Shown piece after piece: positions 7,975-16,649 of a stretch of DNA of 64,000 bases (the first letter of the stretch is position 1; each line of letters begins with the position of its first letter). The translations under genes and the position numbers were made by a program. This DNA comes from Nostoc sp. NMS9 (GTDB lineage Bacteria > Cyanobacteriota > Cyanobacteriia > Cyanobacteriales > Nostocaceae). The notes beneath the pieces were generated by a model. The model had not been told where the DNA came from and ran no database searches. It was given only the letters and a program-made list of their open reading frames with translations. Location of the stretch: NCBI RefSeq assembly GCF_017114995.1, contig NZ_JABXKL010000083.1, positions 62,001 to 126,000 on the forward strand, given 5' to 3'.

Positions 7975-8775
7975 TTAGCTTTTGAAAAGGATGTCATAAA
8001 GTGACAGCAGAATCTCTACCACAATCAGAATCACCACATACCACTCTACTCGCTGACTACTGCTATGCTGCATGAACTCCAGTACCGTTTGGGCGGTTTG
8101 GGAAATTAGCTCTAGTTTACGTTCTAGAGCATGGTGACGCTCACGGATTTCGTATTCATCCTCCAAGCGCAGATATAAGTTTTCTAGTTGTGGAGATTCC
8201 CAGAGCAGCTCCGGCTTATCGATAATCTCTACTTGTCCCACAATCTTATGTTGAACTAATAAGGTAGTCCCAAGCTGACGCAGTAATTCCCGGCTTTGTT
8301 GTCTACTCCTGTTTTCACGCTGGAGACTAGCTGCAAATGGTTCAATTTGATCGAATACAGTTGCTAGGCTGGTTTCATAGTGAGACAACACAACACTCTT
8401 AGCGAGAATATCAGCCACTATCTGCAAGCGTTCTATACTCAATTCATGCAGTAAAATTTTTCCTTCTTTAGCTCGTTCATTCTCCGTAATACAGAGATGA
8501 ATTTCTACCTCTTCTGTTTCCGGGTCGGCAAAAGGGCCGCTAATTTTAGAAGATAGTTTAGTCAAAAAAGCTACCTTCTCTACAGGCTCAAGGTTAAACA
8601 AGACAACTGCACCATACCCCAGCAATACTGCGTAGCCTTCTTCACCGACTCTAATCATTAGTGGCATACTCGCCAAGGAAACGTAATTATCCAGTGTCTG
8701 TAAGTTAATATCTTTACCAAGGAATAGGGCCTGCGCTCTAAATCTATCTTTGTCATTAAAAAGGAGTTTTTGCAT
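7975..8775 (-). CDS. RMD1 family (DUF155) protein
   Basis: 266 aa. It has the typical RMD1/DUF155 order: an N-terminal region with VGEEGYAVLLGYGAVVLFNL (residues ~42-61), a middle helical region rich in Glu/Arg, the block KPELLWESPQLENLYLRLED (~184-203) preceding a coiled segment, and a single C-terminal membrane helix (WYVVILIVVEILLSLYDIL, ~244-262). Family members in eukaryotes are mitochondrial membrane proteins; bacterial function is unknown. It stands alone between decayed genes and seems intact. Confidence 0.85.
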   Translation of the reverse strand: MQKLLFNDKDRFRAQALFLGKDINLQTLDNYVSLASMPLMIRVGEEGYAVLLGYGAVVLFNLEPVEKVAFLTKLSSKISGPFADPETEEVEIHLCITENERAKEGKILLHELSIERLQIVADILAKSVVLSHYETSLATVFDQIEPFAASLQRENRSRQQSRELLRQLGTTLLVQHKIVGQVEIIDKPELLWESPQLENLYLRLEDEYEIRERHHALERKLELISQTAQTVLEFMQHSSSQRVEWYVVILIVVEILLSLYDILFKS

Positions 8776-9036
8776 TGTTGCCCGGAAGCTATATTTTGCC
8801 TACTTTACTGCTCTGGTAGCGATACTAATTGATGCCTGTTGTTGGAGATAACTACAATCTCAGCTTACCATTTCGTCTTTGCCCTACACTCCACACCCTG
8901 TTTTTGATACTTTTGTGCTCTAAATAAATTACAGCGCTTTTCAAGTAATTGAACTACATTACTCGCCACTCCCCCAAAATTGTTAGAGTGAATGTTGCAA
9001 TATTCTAAGTAGTCTTGACAAACAAAGCCTGAAATT

Positions 9037-9681
9037 ATGACGCTCACTGTTGAAGCTAGCAGCTTATCTCTCAACGATGTTCATCGTTTTCTCAAACTAG
9101 AAAAGCTTTCAAATGGTTCATTCACAGACTTCTTAACTCTAGAACCACTCTCTGAGTTTGAACAGCAGGATTTATTACGAATCAGAAACGACTTTGATCG
9201 TTACTTAAGCGATCGTAAAATTTCTGAAGGTTTGGTTAAATTTTTAACGATTGCACTCTTAATGCGGTTAGCAGGATTTTACGATGTGCCGATTCGGTTG
9301 ACAATGGAAGATAGCATTGCGATCGCAGTTGAAGATGAAGACAGAAGAATTACCGGGCGGATGGATATTTTAGCAATAAACAATCCTCAAAGTAATGTTG
9401 CGCCGCCTTTTTTGGTTGTAGTGATTGAAACGAAAAATAGTGCGATTGAAGTAGGTGAGGGTTTACCTCAATTACTCACTTATGCTTTTAAAAGTTTAGA
9501 TCAACAACCATCTGTTTGGGGTTTGGTAACTAACGGACTGCGTTATCAATTTGTTTATTTAAGACATGAACAGCAACCAACTTATCAGTTAATGCCATTA
9601 TTAAATCTGAATGAATCTCCCGGTGCAATTGAGTTGTTACAAGTTTTCAAAGCCATCTGCAAGTTACCAAATTTTCAGTAA
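9037..9681 (+). CDS. HsdR N-terminal-like PD-(D/E)XK protein
   Basis: 214 aa. The C-terminal two thirds show a type I restriction-subunit-like nuclease site: D110 in ITGRMDILAI, then E131-T-K133 (VVVIETKNSA), followed by GLPQLLTYAF and the QPSVWGLVTNGLRYQFVYL block typical of such stand-alone proteins. No methylase or specificity gene is adjacent, so it is not an assembled restriction system. Possible roles are a solitary nuclease or a defence leftover. The ATG at 9037 precedes MTLTVEASSLSLNDVHRFL. Confidence 0.75.
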   Translation: MTLTVEASSLSLNDVHRFLKLEKLSNGSFTDFLTLEPLSEFEQQDLLRIRNDFDRYLSDRKISEGLVKFLTIALLMRLAGFYDVPIRLTMEDSIAIAVEDEDRRITGRMDILAINNPQSNVAPPFLVVVIETKNSAIEVGEGLPQLLTYAFKSLDQQPSVWGLVTNGLRYQFVYLRHEQQPTYQLMPLLNLNESPGAIELLQVFKAICKLPNFQ

Positions 9682-9713
9682 AATGAATGTAAATCGCGGA
9701 GCGATCGCTGAGG

Positions 9714-10439
9714 TCTGAACCTGCTACTTTAGAAATCATCTCTGATAATATTTCAGAAGACGAAATTATTTTTCCTCCTGGCGATATACTGAGTGACGAA
9801 CCACCCTTTGAAAGTGACCTGCACCGAGAACAAATCGATTTGCTGATTCGCATACTCAAATTATGGTGGCGAGAGCGGCAAGATTTTTATGCTTCTGGCA
9901 ATTTGACGATTTATTACAGTCCTAATCAGAAAAAATCAGAAAAATTCCGTGGCCCAGACTTTTTTGTAGTTTTGGGAACCCAGAAAAAAGACCGTAAGAG
10001 TTGGATAGTTTGGCAAGAAGACGGCAAATATCCCAATGTGATTGTGGAAATTTTGTCAAGTTGAACGACAGCAGTTGATAAAGGTTTAAAAAAACAAGTT
10101 TACCAAGATACCTTCCGTACACCAGATTATTTCTGGTTTGACCCTGTAACAATGGAACTTCAGGGATTTCATTTAGTTGATGGGAAGTATCAAGAAATTC
10201 AAATAACCACTGATGGACGTTTGTGGAGTCAGCAGTTAGAACTTTATTTGGGAGTTTATGAAGGTAAATTAAGATTCTTCACTACTGAAAATCAATTAAT
10301 ACTATCATCAGAAGAGTTGGCTGAATAAGAACGTTTACGTGCCGAACAGGCAGAAGAACGTGCCGAACGAGCAGAGCAAGAAATTGCTCGACTGCGGGAG
10401 GCTTTACGTACACAGGGCATCGACCTAGAGAATATTTGA
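9714..10439 (+). pseudogene. Uma2 family endonuclease, pseudogene with two in-frame stops
   Basis: A single frame encodes a long-form Uma2 protein: FPPGDILSDEPPFESDLHRE, KKSEKFRGPDFFVVLG, KYPNVIVEILSS, then TGA at 10062-10064, then DKGLKKQVYQDTFRTPDYFW, then TAA at 10326-10328 in place of an expected Gln, and a C-terminal charged coil ending LRTQGIDLENI. No start codon lies in frame upstream (TAA at 9690-9692); an ATG at 9683 is in another frame, so the N-terminus is also broken. Confidence 0.85.
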
Positions 10440-10531
10440 TGACATCAGGAAATTAATTAAAGACATTTTCAAGTTAAAATCTAGTTATCAGTGTCTAAAA
10501 AAAGCGTAATCTTCTGAAAGTAGGGCATCGT

Positions 10532-11221
10532 TTGCAAGCAAAAGAAATTAAGGATCAGCTAAAGTCCCTTATCGAGCAAGCCTCCTCGATAGATCATAAT
10601 TTAGCGAGAAGATTAGATGAAATCAATCGTTGGGTAAAAGACATTAAACCAGGTTCCCTGACTGCAAAACCCTTTGTCACTGCCTTTCTGCTAGAGGTAA
10701 TTACGGATTCGACAATTTGGCTGATAATCAAATCCTTACCTTCAGAAGAAGAACAAAAAGCAAAGTTCGAGCTTATGACACCGATTGAGAGATATTGGTA
10801 TGGTTATCTCTTTCCAAAATGGTTCAATGCAAGTGACTCCAAGTTTTATATTTGGAAGCAAAAATTGATGGCAGGTGAATTTAATCAGGTTGATAATGAT
10901 ATCATTAGATCAATAGCTCAAGATATTGTTCAGCGAGAAGGTAGTTTTTGGCAGCGTTATATAGCCGACCTTTCTATGGCAACAGATTTAATTGTTAGTC
11001 GTAACAATCAACCACTGTGCATTCAAGTTACCAGTGTTAGTGAAGAACTCAATCACCAAAAGTACGAAGCTTGGCAAAATACACTGCGATCGTGGGAAAT
11101 CGAGAGAGGACTGTTCTTAAGTTACAATCCCAAGGATGCTAATTTTGTCAACCAGTTAGTCAACGTGGCCCTGTATAACAGTGATTACCTTTCTGGTGGC
11201 AAATATTTAAAATTTTCGTGA
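10532..11221 (+). CDS. Hypothetical protein, possible diverged nuclease fold
   Basis: 229 aa, start TTG (a weak choice; no good Shine-Dalgarno is seen). The N-terminal half is helical with an aromatic patch (IERYWYGYLFPKWF, ~85-98). Residues 148-168 read as a strand-turn-strand, LSMATDLIVSRNNQPLCIQV, in which D152 followed by Q165-V-T167 resembles the D...(E)-x-K spacing of restriction-like folds, but with Glu-x-Lys replaced by Gln-x-Thr. If it belongs to that fold it may be inactive. I do not recognise the family. Confidence 0.5.
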   Translation: MQAKEIKDQLKSLIEQASSIDHNLARRLDEINRWVKDIKPGSLTAKPFVTAFLLEVITDSTIWLIIKSLPSEEEQKAKFELMTPIERYWYGYLFPKWFNASDSKFYIWKQKLMAGEFNQVDNDIIRSIAQDIVQREGSFWQRYIADLSMATDLIVSRNNQPLCIQVTSVSEELNHQKYEAWQNTLRSWEIERGLFLSYNPKDANFVNQLVNVALYNSDYLSGGKYLKFS

Positions 11222-11289
11222 ACTTTTCAGGAATTTGATATTTCAGATTTGTGTCTAGCCTATATACTTACGTGCTAATTAGAGCTTTT

Positions 11290-11730
11290 ATGGCTAATAA
11301 AAGAGAAACTCACTGCAACAATCAAGTAGATACATTTGCTGAAGCTTTAGCGACAGCGCGACAAATGCAGCAGAACTGGCTAACTTACGGTGTTGATTTT
11401 GTCAATATTTACGTTGAAGATGTGGAGGGAGACTGGCTAGAAACGTGGGGACATGATGAAATATTAGGTAATTTTCAATTAGATACTATTAAAGAATTTC
11501 TGGTGAGTAATGATAGTGTAGCTGTTAGGGTAAGAGAGCATTTAGGAGAGCGATCGCTGTTTGATTTTGCAGTAAACTTAGAAGAATCTTGGAGAATTTG
11601 TGAAACCAATGACAGGTTATCTGCTGTGAGGAATCTATTAGCTGGTGAAGGAAATAGTATTGATACAGATGATATCAGGTTCTTAGATTTAGCAAATACT
11701 CTAGTGGTAAAGTTGGCAGAGATTTTGTGA
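11290..11730 (+). CDS. Hypothetical protein
   Basis: 146 aa from the ATG at 11290 (MANKRETHCNN); an in-frame GTG at 11251 would add 13 residues. The protein is acidic with no membrane segment or familiar motif. It follows the 10532 gene on the same strand with a gap of under 70 bp, so the two may be co-transcribed. I cannot assign a family. Confidence 0.5.
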   Translation: MANKRETHCNNQVDTFAEALATARQMQQNWLTYGVDFVNIYVEDVEGDWLETWGHDEILGNFQLDTIKEFLVSNDSVAVRVREHLGERSLFDFAVNLEESWRICETNDRLSAVRNLLAGEGNSIDTDDIRFLDLANTLVVKLAEIL

Positions 11731-11836
11731 GATTTGGAATTGCGTAGTGGTAGATTAAATTTTGAACTCAAGGGTTTTCATATTTTATTTGGTTGTGATT
11801 GGGTGGCATATAGGCCATCGCTTTTCTAGACGAACT

Positions 11837-12088
11837 TTAATAATCTGTAAGATGTGTAATCTTTATCACTGTTAGTAGTAAGGGTTGATCCTGAATCTGG
11901 TAAATAATACGGTATTCACCCAAACGAACCTTATACAGCCCTTCGATGTCCTTCAATGGGTGAGCATCTTCTGGACGTGGATTTAATGCTAGTTCTTCTA
12001 ACTTTTGTGCTAGTCGTTGCTGCACTATTGAGTCCAATTCTGTAATTGTCTGCACAGATGAAGGTGCTAATACTACTTGGTAGCTCAT
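11837..12088 (-). CDS. RelE/ParE-type toxin
   Basis: 83 aa. The fold is recognisable: an N-terminal helix pair (SSVQTITELDSIVQQRLAQK), HPLKDIEGLYKVRLGEYRII (residues ~43-62) and IYQIQDQPLLLTVIKITH. The core GLYKVRLGEYRIIYQI is the typical RelE sheet with basic residues that contact ribosome or RNA. The family usually cleaves mRNA on the ribosome. It is the last gene of a three-gene minus-strand operon and overlaps the stop of the preceding gene by 4 bp (ATGA), so translation is coupled. Confidence 0.85.
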   Translation of the reverse strand: MSYQVVLAPSSVQTITELDSIVQQRLAQKLEELALNPRPEDAHPLKDIEGLYKVRLGEYRIIYQIQDQPLLLTVIKITHLTDY

Positions 12089-12354
12089 ATTCCTAGCTCC
12101 CTTTTAATTTCTTCAAAGGGTTTTGTCCCCAGCCCTGCAATTTCCTTTAGTGCTATATAAGCATCTCTGACATCAGCTTCATCTAACCTTGCTTCAATTA
12201 GCTCATGCATCTGCTCTGTTGAGGTAATTTCAATCCCTGGTTCTTCTCTAAGTTTGTCCGTTAATGCATAAAAAGCTTCTCGATCGTCTCGATGTTCCAA
12301 CACATAAGCTCTTAACTCTTGTTTAGTCATCGCTTGAAAATTTGCCTTAGTCAT
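12085..12354 (-). CDS. DUF6887 family protein, likely antitoxin
   Basis: 89 aa. MTKANFQAMTKQELRAYVLE followed by HRDDREAFYALTDKL is the hallmark N-terminus of the cyanobacterial DUF6887 family. The protein is acidic and helical, as expected for an antitoxin. It overlaps the RelE-type toxin by 4 bp and is itself overlapped by 4 bp by the upstream DUF6888 gene. The antitoxin role follows from position; the DNA-binding part is not evident. Confidence 0.8.
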   Translation of the reverse strand: MTKANFQAMTKQELRAYVLEHRDDREAFYALTDKLREEPGIEITSTEQMHELIEARLDEADVRDAYIALKEIAGLGTKPFEEIKRELGI

Positions 12355-12527
12355 AAATATCTTACCCTCCCATTTGGCAATATTTCTATTTCAAAGCTTT
12401 GTCCAGCCAGAATGTAAATGCGTGTTGTCCGTTCATCTAATCTCACCAAGTAAATTGGTAGGTACATCTGAGTTAAATCCTGACACACCTTAAATAATTC
12501 AATTGCTTGTTCATTAGTTGGTTTCAT
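12351..12527 (-). CDS. DUF6888 family small protein
   Basis: 58 aa, read directly from the sequence. It begins MKPTNEQAIELFKVCQDLTQ and continues MYLPIYLVRLDERTTRIYIL, then AGQSFEIEILPNGRVRYL. This matches the small DUF6888 family, which typically sits just before DUF6887. The stop TGA overlaps the next start (ATGA), so three genes are chained by 4-bp overlaps. The function is unknown; it may be a third component of the toxin-antitoxin unit. Confidence 0.8.
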   Translation of the reverse strand: MKPTNEQAIELFKVCQDLTQMYLPIYLVRLDERTTRIYILAGQSFEIEILPNGRVRYL

Positions 12528-12607
12528 TCAATATAATTAACAAAATACCAGTAAAAATCCCCAATTTGTAGAGTGCGTTATTAAGGCATCGTCTATTAAA
12601 TAGGGAT

Positions 12608-12647
12608 GGCGTTATGAAAAGGTTAATCTATGCACCTTTTCAACGCC
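12608..12647. repeat. 14-bp inverted repeat (hairpin)
   Basis: GGCGTT-AT-GAAAAGGT (12608-12623) faces ACCTTTTCAACGCC (12634-12647). The arms pair perfectly except for a two-base bulge. It lies between the toxin-antitoxin operon and the Zorya-like operon and could be the end of a lost insertion element. Confidence 0.6.
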
Positions 12648-12658
12648 CAATGAGCAAT

Positions 12659-12690
12659 TTGACATCAAAAATTACTTTTATCAATATAAC
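12659..12690 (+). promoter_or_regulatory. Candidate promoter of the Zorya-like operon
   Basis: TTGACA (12659-12664) is a consensus -35. Downstream are CAATAT (17-bp spacing) and TATAAC (12685-12690, 20-bp spacing) as possible -10 boxes. It lies about 80 bp before the first gene of the operon. Prediction by eye only. Confidence 0.4.
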
Positions 12691-12767
12691 TTTAGCAAAA
12701 AAGTTAAGTAAGTTTCAATTTTGGGAACTATAGACCTATTCAAGCTCAGGCATGTAGGTCAAAAGCA

Positions 12768-13115
12768 TTGATTAGTGAAACTGCAAAACTATTCTACCCC
12801 TCGGTAGAGAAATTAGTTAACGAGATTGTGGCAGTTAACCACGCTTGGAAAGTGGCTTGTGAATTATTTGGACAAGATTCACCCCTATCTATTTCTTCAC
12901 GGGATTTAAAAACCTGTTTGCAGGTACGTTTGTTGCGAAGCTATGCACCAGAACAGGTTTATTTAATTGAGGATAAAAAGGCAGAGGGGGAGCGACTTTA
13001 TAGCTTATCCCTCCGGGAACCTATAGGAGAACGCCTGTATGCAGAGCATCTCCCAATACGGATAGCTGAAGAAGTTCTCACGGATAAAGAATTAAAGCAA
13101 TTCAAAAAGATATAA
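12768..13115 (+). CDS. Hypothetical protein heading the Zorya-like operon
   Basis: 115 aa, start TTG at 12768; no better start is in frame. It is soluble with no membrane segment and mixed charge; YAPEQVYLIEDKKAEGERLY (~64-83) is a recognisable beta-turn-rich core. I do not recognise the family. It lies 25 bp upstream of the ZorA-like gene on the same strand, with a Shine-Dalgarno (GAGGGG) in the gap, so it is probably co-transcribed and may be a regulator or an added component of the system. Known Zorya types (ZorABCD, ZorABE) do not include it as a core gene. Confidence 0.6.
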   Translation: MISETAKLFYPSVEKLVNEIVAVNHAWKVACELFGQDSPLSISSRDLKTCLQVRLLRSYAPEQVYLIEDKKAEGERLYSLSLREPIGERLYAEHLPIRIAEEVLTDKELKQFKKI

Positions 13116-13140
13116 CCAAGACAAACAAGAGGGGTGCAGC

Positions 13141-15171
13141 GTGGAAATAGCAAAATTTTGGAACATTATTTGGCATAATGAACCTTTTCATTGGGCAGTT
13201 GCTTTTGTGTTGGTAGTCGCAATTATTGTCGAGCTTTGCACATTATTGCAGTATTGGCGCTCAGAGTGGGGCACAACTGAAGCCGCAATTAAATTTATCA
13301 AAAAGGGTAAAAATGTAAAGCTTTCAAACGAAGTTCGCAACTGGTTAAAAGATCATTTAGGAACCGATGACTATAATAAATTCAGACAACAAGATGGTAA
13401 GTTCATACTTATAAAGTATCCATCTGTCTTAACCCACCCAATACCTCGTAGTTCCCTACGCTTCGTGACAACCTTGTGTACTGCCATTGGTCTTTTAGGA
13501 ATATTTTATGGTATACAACAGGGACTCCAAGGAATCAATTTATCTACAGAAGATACCAAAGAACTGATAACTGCCAGTAAAGAGCTACTGGTGGGAATGA
13601 AAACAGCTTTTTCTACTTCCATGATGGGGCTTGGTTCTGGTAGCTTGTTTACTCTAGTTTTGTTTGGGTGTGATTCGCTACGCCAGAAACGACGTGATAG
13701 TTTGCGTCAGAAATTGAAGGCGATCGCAACTTTAAAAACGGCAGACAATAGCAACCATGAAGTAGCTGAAGTACTTAGTCTTGTAGCAAAAAACTTGACC
13801 GGGTTAAAGCAGCTAAATGCAGAAGGCATTGGTGAAGCTGTAGGTAGGAGTATTGCAGAACAATTCGCAGGTTTAAATCAGTTGTCAGCCCAAGCTATTG
13901 GTCAAGCTGTAGGTCAGCAGATTAAGCCAGCCTTGGGAGAAATATTCAAAGAACAGAAAAAACTCCGAGAAATTCAAGAAAACCAGGGACAGAGAGTTTT
14001 AGAAGAACTCATCAAAGATTTGCGAATTCAGGTACTCGAACCCATTGCAGTTCGACTAGATAAAAGTGCAGAGTTAACCCAACAAGCTTCCACCGCGGTG
14101 TTGACCCTGTATAAGGAACTCGGTGGTATCTCTCAAAGTTTGGCAAATTCCATCCTGACAATTGAGAAATTTCAACACGAAACTTTAGTAAAACTCGAAG
14201 GATTTGCTAAGAATTTGGCAGAGACTCTCAATCAATTTAAAACAGATACAAAAGATGTTTTACAACTAATAGCTGACGAAATTAATCTATCTGTAGATCA
14301 TAGTATCGAAGGAATGACAGCCCAGAGAAGTGCTTTTGAAACAAGTGCAGTGCAAGCTGCTGCTACCTTCCGAGGAATCCGAGAGGAACTGCAAACAGCG
14401 CTACAAGAACGCGCAATAGTAGAACAGCAGATGCTTCAAGCTACTCGGACTGGAATTATCCAAATTCTCACCCAAGCAAATAGAACCTTTCATGAGCAAA
14501 CTAATACTCTACAAACAGTGGGTAATCAAGCTTCTGGATTGATGAATGATGCGAAGGATAATCTTCTGGCTACTTTAGGAAATATCGACGCAACACTCAC
14601 AGCTACCCGCCAAACAGTAGAGGAAGATTTGACAACATTCCGGCAAGAATATCAAGCGAATTTAAAAATGTTTTTTCAAGAACAAAACAACTTACTTGAG
14701 GGGACACTAGGCAAACAACAGGAAGGATTATCTGGGGTTGTGAACAATCTTGATCAAGTCTTTAGAGAGGAATTTGAAAGACGTAGTAAATTGACTCAAG
14801 AAGTAGACGAAAGTATGACTACAATTCAGGTATCTGTCGAACAAATTAACAAATTAGTTATTGCGGCTGGATTAAACGATTCACAACGACTAATACAACT
14901 AGCAAATCTTACTACTGATATTGCCAAGCAAGTGAACATAGTTGACAATTCATACAAAAACTTGAATGAAAAATTTGACAATAGCCTTCAGTCTTGGCAG
15001 AGTCATCTTGAAGTTTCTATGCAAAGGACTGTTGACTCACAGCAAAGCTTTTTCCAACAAGCAGATACTTCTATGGCTAGAGTTTGCGGAGGTTTACTAG
15101 AGACAGCAAGAGTTCTAGTTGCTGCACATGATAACCGCCAATTTGGTAATGGTGGAAGCAATCATGGATGA
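13141..15171 (+). CDS. zorA: ZorA-like MotA/TolQ/ExbB-type channel protein with long tail
   Basis: 676 aa, GTG start preceded by GAGGGG. Three membrane helices are visible: residues ~17-37 (HWAVAFVLVVAIIVELC), ~105-127 (LRFVTTLCTAIGLLGIFYGI) and ~157-176 (FSTSMMGLGSGSLFTLVLFG). The last two carry the small-residue pattern of MotA/TolQ/ExbB channels. From about 185 to the end is a long, Gln/Glu-rich, mostly helical tail, the mark of ZorA, which in known Zorya extends into the cytoplasm and transmits signals from the proton-driven motor. Family ZorA is of similar length (about 700 aa). The stop overlaps the true start of the next gene (ATGGATGA). The other reading, an ordinary motility MotA, is unlikely given the tail and the partner genes. 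Confidence 0.75.
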   Translation: MEIAKFWNIIWHNEPFHWAVAFVLVVAIIVELCTLLQYWRSEWGTTEAAIKFIKKGKNVKLSNEVRNWLKDHLGTDDYNKFRQQDGKFILIKYPSVLTHPIPRSSLRFVTTLCTAIGLLGIFYGIQQGLQGINLSTEDTKELITASKELLVGMKTAFSTSMMGLGSGSLFTLVLFGCDSLRQKRRDSLRQKLKAIATLKTADNSNHEVAEVLSLVAKNLTGLKQLNAEGIGEAVGRSIAEQFAGLNQLSAQAIGQAVGQQIKPALGEIFKEQKKLREIQENQGQRVLEELIKDLRIQVLEPIAVRLDKSAELTQQASTAVLTLYKELGGISQSLANSILTIEKFQHETLVKLEGFAKNLAETLNQFKTDTKDVLQLIADEINLSVDHSIEGMTAQRSAFETSAVQAAATFRGIREELQTALQERAIVEQQMLQATRTGIIQILTQANRTFHEQTNTLQTVGNQASGLMNDAKDNLLATLGNIDATLTATRQTVEEDLTTFRQEYQANLKMFFQEQNNLLEGTLGKQQEGLSGVVNNLDQVFREEFERRSKLTQEVDESMTTIQVSVEQINKLVIAAGLNDSQRLIQLANLTTDIAKQVNIVDNSYKNLNEKFDNSLQSWQSHLEVSMQRTVDSQQSFFQQADTSMARVCGGLLETARVLVAAHDNRQFGNGGSNHG

Positions 15172-15814
15172 TTTTATCAGAGGTGAAATTGATGCAGAGA
15201 TTATAGAGGATGATGACTCTAGTATCTATCTGTCTATTGCCGATATGATGTCTAGTTTACTAATGTTTTTTGCTTTACTATTTATCACTACACTACTCCA
15301 ACTTGCACAAAAAGATGCACCAAAACGGGTAGTAATTGGTAATGTTGTCGGACAGATGAAAAGCAACAATATCAATGTTAAAGTCAACCCAGAAACTGGG
15401 GATGTCAGTATCCAAGAATCAATTCTTTTTACCAAGGGAAGTACAGAACTTAAACCAGAAGGGAAAGCCTTCCTACGCCGCTTTATTCCTGTTTACAGTG
15501 GTGTTATTTTCTCCAAACCAGAATTTGAGAAGGAAATTAGCCGCGTAGTTATAGAAGGTCATACTAGCTCAGATGGAGACGATAAAACCAATCTACAACT
15601 AAGCTTGTTGCGATCAGCATCAGTTTACAACTACATTTTTTATGATATGAATTTCCCTACAAAAGCACCCTTAAGCCAGAAAATATTAGCTGCTGGGCGT
15701 GGAGAAATCGAATCTGACAATAAACATGATAATCCAGGCGATCGCAAAGTAGTTTTCCGTTTTCAGTTTCGTACTGATGAGTTAAAGAAAGATATTGTAA
15801 AAACCTCTCTTTAA
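15164..15814 (+). CDS. zorB: ZorB-like MotB/OmpA stator protein
   Basis: 216 aa from the ATG at 15164, which has GGTGGAAG just upstream and overlaps the zorA stop by 8 bp. Residues 1-20 are acidic. A single membrane helix at ~23-46 contains SIADMMSSLLMFFALLF with D27, the position of the ion-carrying Asp in MotB/ZorB. An OmpA peptidoglycan-binding domain follows (~75-205) with VVIEGHTSSDGDDKTNLQLS then LLRSASVYNYI, the classic EGHTxxxG...N..LS..RA..V motif. It would form the ZorA5B2-type ion-driven motor across the inner membrane, anchored to the cell wall. Confidence 0.75.
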   Translation: MDDFIRGEIDAEIIEDDDSSIYLSIADMMSSLLMFFALLFITTLLQLAQKDAPKRVVIGNVVGQMKSNNINVKVNPETGDVSIQESILFTKGSTELKPEGKAFLRRFIPVYSGVIFSKPEFEKEISRVVIEGHTSSDGDDKTNLQLSLLRSASVYNYIFYDMNFPTKAPLSQKILAAGRGEIESDNKHDNPGDRKVVFRFQFRTDELKKDIVKTSL

Positions 15815-15821
15815 AGGAGAA
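15815..15821 (+). promoter_or_regulatory. Shine-Dalgarno deciding a TTG start
   Basis: AAGGAGA directly after the zorB stop lies about 8 bases before TTG at 15828. It supports that TTG as the start of the next gene and shows tight operon spacing. Confidence 0.6.
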
Positions 15822-15827
15822 ATAATC

Positions 15828-16526
15828 TTGAATTCTCAGTTTTCCATTCCCTCCCTACCTGAAACTCCCCAGTGTAGTCCTAATCAACTTATTCAGCTTG
15901 CAAATAACTTACCAGATGTAACAATATCAATACCAAGTGTTGATAAAGTATTGGAAGCTGTTGAACAGGGTAAAGCTGATCAAGTAAGTAAGTTGGACTG
16001 GGTTTACTGCATTTATGCTAAAGCACAGTGGGATCAACAAAATATTGACCGATGCAGAAAAACATCAGCAGCCATTTGGAAGGTAGCAATTTCTAATTTA
16101 TGGTTGCAACATCAGCTATTGTGGCGTTTAGCTCTTTATTATGGTGATCAGCAAGAACAGGTTTTAGCACAGTCTCTAGCTGAATCTTTTGATCTCTGTG
16201 CTAATTCTGACTTAGTTAATCACCTGCTACCAGTTCAAATTATTCGGGCGCTTTGCAGTAAACAAGCAGGTAGAGAATTAGCAAAAATTGCTTGTGAACA
16301 GCGTATTAATCGAACTGAATTGCTAAACACAATCAGAGACGATTTACCTGTTTGGATTCCATTCTTCAGTAAATTCATAGAAGATATAACTCCCTATTTT
16401 ACCACAATTCGCTCTCCAAATCAGCAGCAAGTTAGATGGCTGTTAAATTGTTTGGATGAAATGTCAGAGAGTCAGCAAATAAAAGCTGTTAATTATTTGC
16501 TAACTAATGTTTTGAATGATATATAG
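15828..16526 (+). pseudogene. zorC: ZorC-like EH_signature protein, N-terminal part (split gene)
   Basis: 232 codons, TTG start with a strong Shine-Dalgarno 13 bp after zorB. The middle (LDWVYCIYAKAQWDQQNIDR, ~57-76, and WLQHQLLWRLALYYGD, ~92-107) is a helical region like the N-terminal part of EH_signature proteins. The frame ends LLTNVLNDI then TAG at 16526, just before IS630-derived DNA; the second half, with the conserved E and H, resumes at 16911. In intact Zorya, ZorC is one cytoplasmic, DNA-binding protein of about 500-560 aa; the two halves here sum to ~500. It could also be a natural separate gene, which I think less likely. Confidence 0.6.
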
Positions 16527-16649
16527 GACTCCTATTTGATTTTTGAACAAGTCTACGAGACAATACGGTGGGGTATAGAAGTCTAAAACAAGACAATGAC
16601 AAGGCAGCCTTTACAACCTACCAGACTCCCAGTGGAAGTATTGGGATAA

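Noticed and set aside
9714..10439. Recoding (stop-codon read-through or selenocysteine) in the Uma2 gene
   Set aside because: Two different stops, TGA and TAA, plus a missing start are better explained by decay; no recoding element seen.
13141..15814. Flagellar motor MotAB or TolQR/ExbBD
   Set aside because: The long tail on the channel protein, the overlap with an OmpA-type MotB and a following EH_signature gene fit Zorya; TolQ/ExbB partners lack the OmpA domain.
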